Shown: piece after piece, positions 5,666 through 7,156 of the stretch
Numbering within the stretch: the first letter of the stretch is position 1
How the letters are laid out: each line of letters starts with the position of its first letter
Made by a program: the position numbers and the translations under genes
Notes under the pieces: generated by a model
Seen by the model: the letters and a program-made list of their open reading frames with translations, nothing else
Told to the model about the DNA's origin: nothing
Database searches by the model: none
Source: Kiloniellaceae bacterium
Lineage (GTDB): Bacteria > Pseudomonadota > Alphaproteobacteria > Kiloniellales > Kiloniellaceae
DNA: 7,156 nucleotides
NCBI GenBank assembly: GCA_028280915.1
Contig: JANQKX010000591.1
Coordinates: 1-7,156, forward strand
Direction: 5' to 3'

Positions 5666-7129
5666 TTATTTATCGACGCGCGCCGCCGGCAGGATGACCC
5701 CCGGATTGAGCAGCCCCGCGGGATCGAGGGCGTCCTTGACCTTGTGCATCAAGGCCAGCTCGATGGGGGACTTAAAGCGGGCATTTTCTCCCACCTTAAA
5801 GCGGCCGATCCCATGCTCGGCCGAAATGGAACCGCCCAGGGCGTGAGTGATGTCATGAACCCGGTGGTGGATCTCATCCTCGCCGGCAAAAAAGGCCTCC
5901 GGGCTCATGCCCAGGGGCACGGACAAATTATAGTGCACATTGCCGTCACCGATATGACCGAAGGGATAGGGCCGGATGCCCGGCATGACCTCTTCCACCG
6001 CCTCGTTGGCCTGGGTGATGAATTCCGGCACCCGGCTGGTGGGCACGGAGACGTCGTGCTTGATGGAGGCGCCTTCCTTGACCTGGGCTTCCACCAAAAT
6101 CTCCCGCAGGTGCCAGAAGGCCGCCGCCTGGGCCTCGCTGGCGGCAATGGTGCCGTCGGCGATCAAGCCGTCTTCGAAACCGGCCGCCAGGGTGGCCTCG
6201 AAGGCCTCGCTCAGACCGCTGTTGGGCCGGCCGGCCGTCGCTTCCATGAGCAGGTACCAATCGTGGGGCTCGGCCAGGGGATCGACCGCGCCGGGCATAT
6301 GTTTCAGGGACATGTCAATGGCGATGCGGGGGATCAGCTCACAGGCGACGACGGAATCGCCGCTGTCCTTGCGGGCCTGGGCCAGCAGTTTCACCGAGGC
6401 CGCCAAATCGGTCAGGCCCAAAAAGGCACTGATGGATTCCTGGGGCCGGGAAAACAGTTTCAGGCAGGCCGCGGTGATGATGCCCAGCGTCCCCTCCGAG
6501 CCCAGGAACAGCTGCTTTAAGTCATAGCCCGTGTTGTCCTTGCGCAGGGCGCCGAGGCCGTCCCACACCGTGCCGTCAGCCAGGACCACTTCCAGGCCGA
6601 GCACCAGATCCCGCGCGTTGCCGTAACGCAGCACGTGAATGCCGCCCGCGTTGCTCGCCAGGTTGCCGCCGATCTGGCAGCTACCCTCGGCACCCAGGCT
6701 CAGGGGAAAGAGCAAATCGGCCTCGGCCGCGGCGGCCTGCACGTTGGCCAGGATGCACCCGGCTTCCACGGTCAGGGTATTGTCCAGGGGATCCAGCGCG
6801 CGGATTTTGTTCATGCGCCCCAGGTTGAGCAAAATGGCCCGGTCCTGGGCCAAGGCCAGGGCGCCGCCGACCCGGCCCGTGTTGCCCCCTTGCGGCACCA
6901 AGGCAATATCGCTTTTCGCGGCGAGACGCACGCAGGCGGCCACCTCTTGCGTGTCCGCCGGTGACACCATGAAGGGTGCCCAGCCGGTCACCTTGCCCCG
7001 GCTTTCCACCAGATGGGGCGCCAGCTCCGCCGGATCGCGCATAACCCCCTTGGGACCGACGATGGCCTCGAAACGGGCCGCCAGTTGATCGGCTTCCCCG
7101 GCGTCAATGGGGTGGTTGAGATCGCTCAT
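5666..7129 (-). CDS. FAD-linked D-2-hydroxyacid dehydrogenase (D-2-hydroxyglutarate/D-lactate dehydrogenase type)
   Basis: 487 residues, a normal length for the family. The N-terminal FAD_binding_4 (PCMH-type) domain (about 45-230) carries PQGGNTGRVGGA (79-90), LGAEGSCQIGGNLASNAGG (145-163) and LGSEGTLGIIT (209-219). The C-terminal FAD-oxidase domain carries GHIGDGNVHYN (391-401), SAEHGIG (436-442) and LDPAGLLNPG (468-477). His392, His399 and Glu438 match the metal-binding residues of human D2HGDH, and His439 its catalytic histidine. Such enzymes oxidise D-2-hydroxyacids to 2-oxoacids and pass electrons to ETF, quinone or cytochrome. No signal peptide or membrane helix is present. ATG at 7129 or TTG at 7135 could start it (two residues apart). 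D-2-hydroxyglutarate, D-lactate and glycolate-like acids are all possible substrates; the neighbours do not decide. Family assignment is firm. Confidence 0.93.
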   Translation of the reverse strand: MSDLNHPIDAGEADQLAARFEAIVGPKGVMRDPAELAPHLVESRGKVTGWAPFMVSPADTQEVAACVRLAAKSDIALVPQGGNTGRVGGALALAQDRAILLNLGRMNKIRALDPLDNTLTVEAGCILANVQAAAAEADLLFPLSLGAEGSCQIGGNLASNAGGIHVLRYGNARDLVLGLEVVLADGTVWDGLGALRKDNTGYDLKQLFLGSEGTLGIITAACLKLFSRPQESISAFLGLTDLAASVKLLAQARKDSGDSVVACELIPRIAIDMSLKHMPGAVDPLAEPHDWYLLMEATAGRPNSGLSEAFEATLAAGFEDGLIADGTIAASEAQAAAFWHLREILVEAQVKEGASIKHDVSVPTSRVPEFITQANEAVEEVMPGIRPYPFGHIGDGNVHYNLSVPLGMSPEAFFAGEDEIHHRVHDITHALGGSISAEHGIGRFKVGENARFKSPIELALMHKVKDALDPAGLLNPGVILPAARVDK

Positions 7130-7136
7130 GGTCAAA

Positions 7137-7147
7137 CCCCCTCTCCT
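7137..7147 (-). promoter_or_regulatory. Purine-rich ribosome binding site of the FAD dehydrogenase gene
   Basis: On the minus strand AGGAGAGGGGG precedes two possible starts. AGGAG sits seven bases before TTG at 7135, and GAGGGGG sits seven bases before ATG at 7129. The site is strong but ambiguous between the two; ATG is preferred on codon grounds. Confidence 0.6.
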
Positions 7148-7156
7148 GTACTCACC

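Noticed and set aside
5420..6520. A 366-codon plus-strand frame opposite the dehydrogenase and secreted-protein genes
   Set aside because: It crosses the end of one gene, the gap and much of another, and resembles no protein family; both overlapped genes on the other strand are well supported.

Overview
The window is GC-rich bacterial DNA (roughly 60-65% G+C by eye), densely coding, with long spurious open frames opposite the real genes. The codon bias and gene types suggest a proteobacterium, perhaps an alphaproteobacterium, but nothing here fixes the lineage. There are six protein genes. No tRNA, rRNA, CRISPR array, insertion sequence or phage gene is visible.

Left part (1-3013): a divergent prolyl-tRNA synthetase gene runs leftward off the edge. 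A 229-base intergenic stretch separates it from a rightward pair. The first of the pair is an SMP-30/gluconolactonase-type lactonase that most likely starts at a TTG (1081) behind a strong ribosome binding site. About 58 bases later comes a five-bladed beta-propeller protein resembling glycoside hydrolase family 43. The pair looks like a small sugar-processing unit, but the sugar is not identifiable from sequence.

Right part (3039-7129): three leftward genes converge on the sugar pair with a gap of only 25 bases. In transcription order they are an FAD-linked D-2-hydroxyacid dehydrogenase of the D-2-hydroxyglutarate/D-lactate dehydrogenase type, a secreted protein of unknown function with two similar beta-rich halves, and a 12-helix MATE efflux transporter. 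The gaps between them (127 and 145 bases) are wide enough for separate promoters. The gap before the MATE gene holds a perfect 10-bp-arm palindrome that could be an operator or a terminator-like hairpin.

The window looks mostly like ordinary metabolic and transport genes, and I do not see a clear new multi-gene system. The items most worth a second look are: the prolyl-tRNA synthetase, which differs from the family at several normally invariant core positions; the MATE protein, which lacks the usual helix-1 aspartate and has a lysine there instead; the propeller enzyme, which lacks the usual blade-1 aspartate; the duplicated secreted protein; and the palindrome upstream of the MATE gene.
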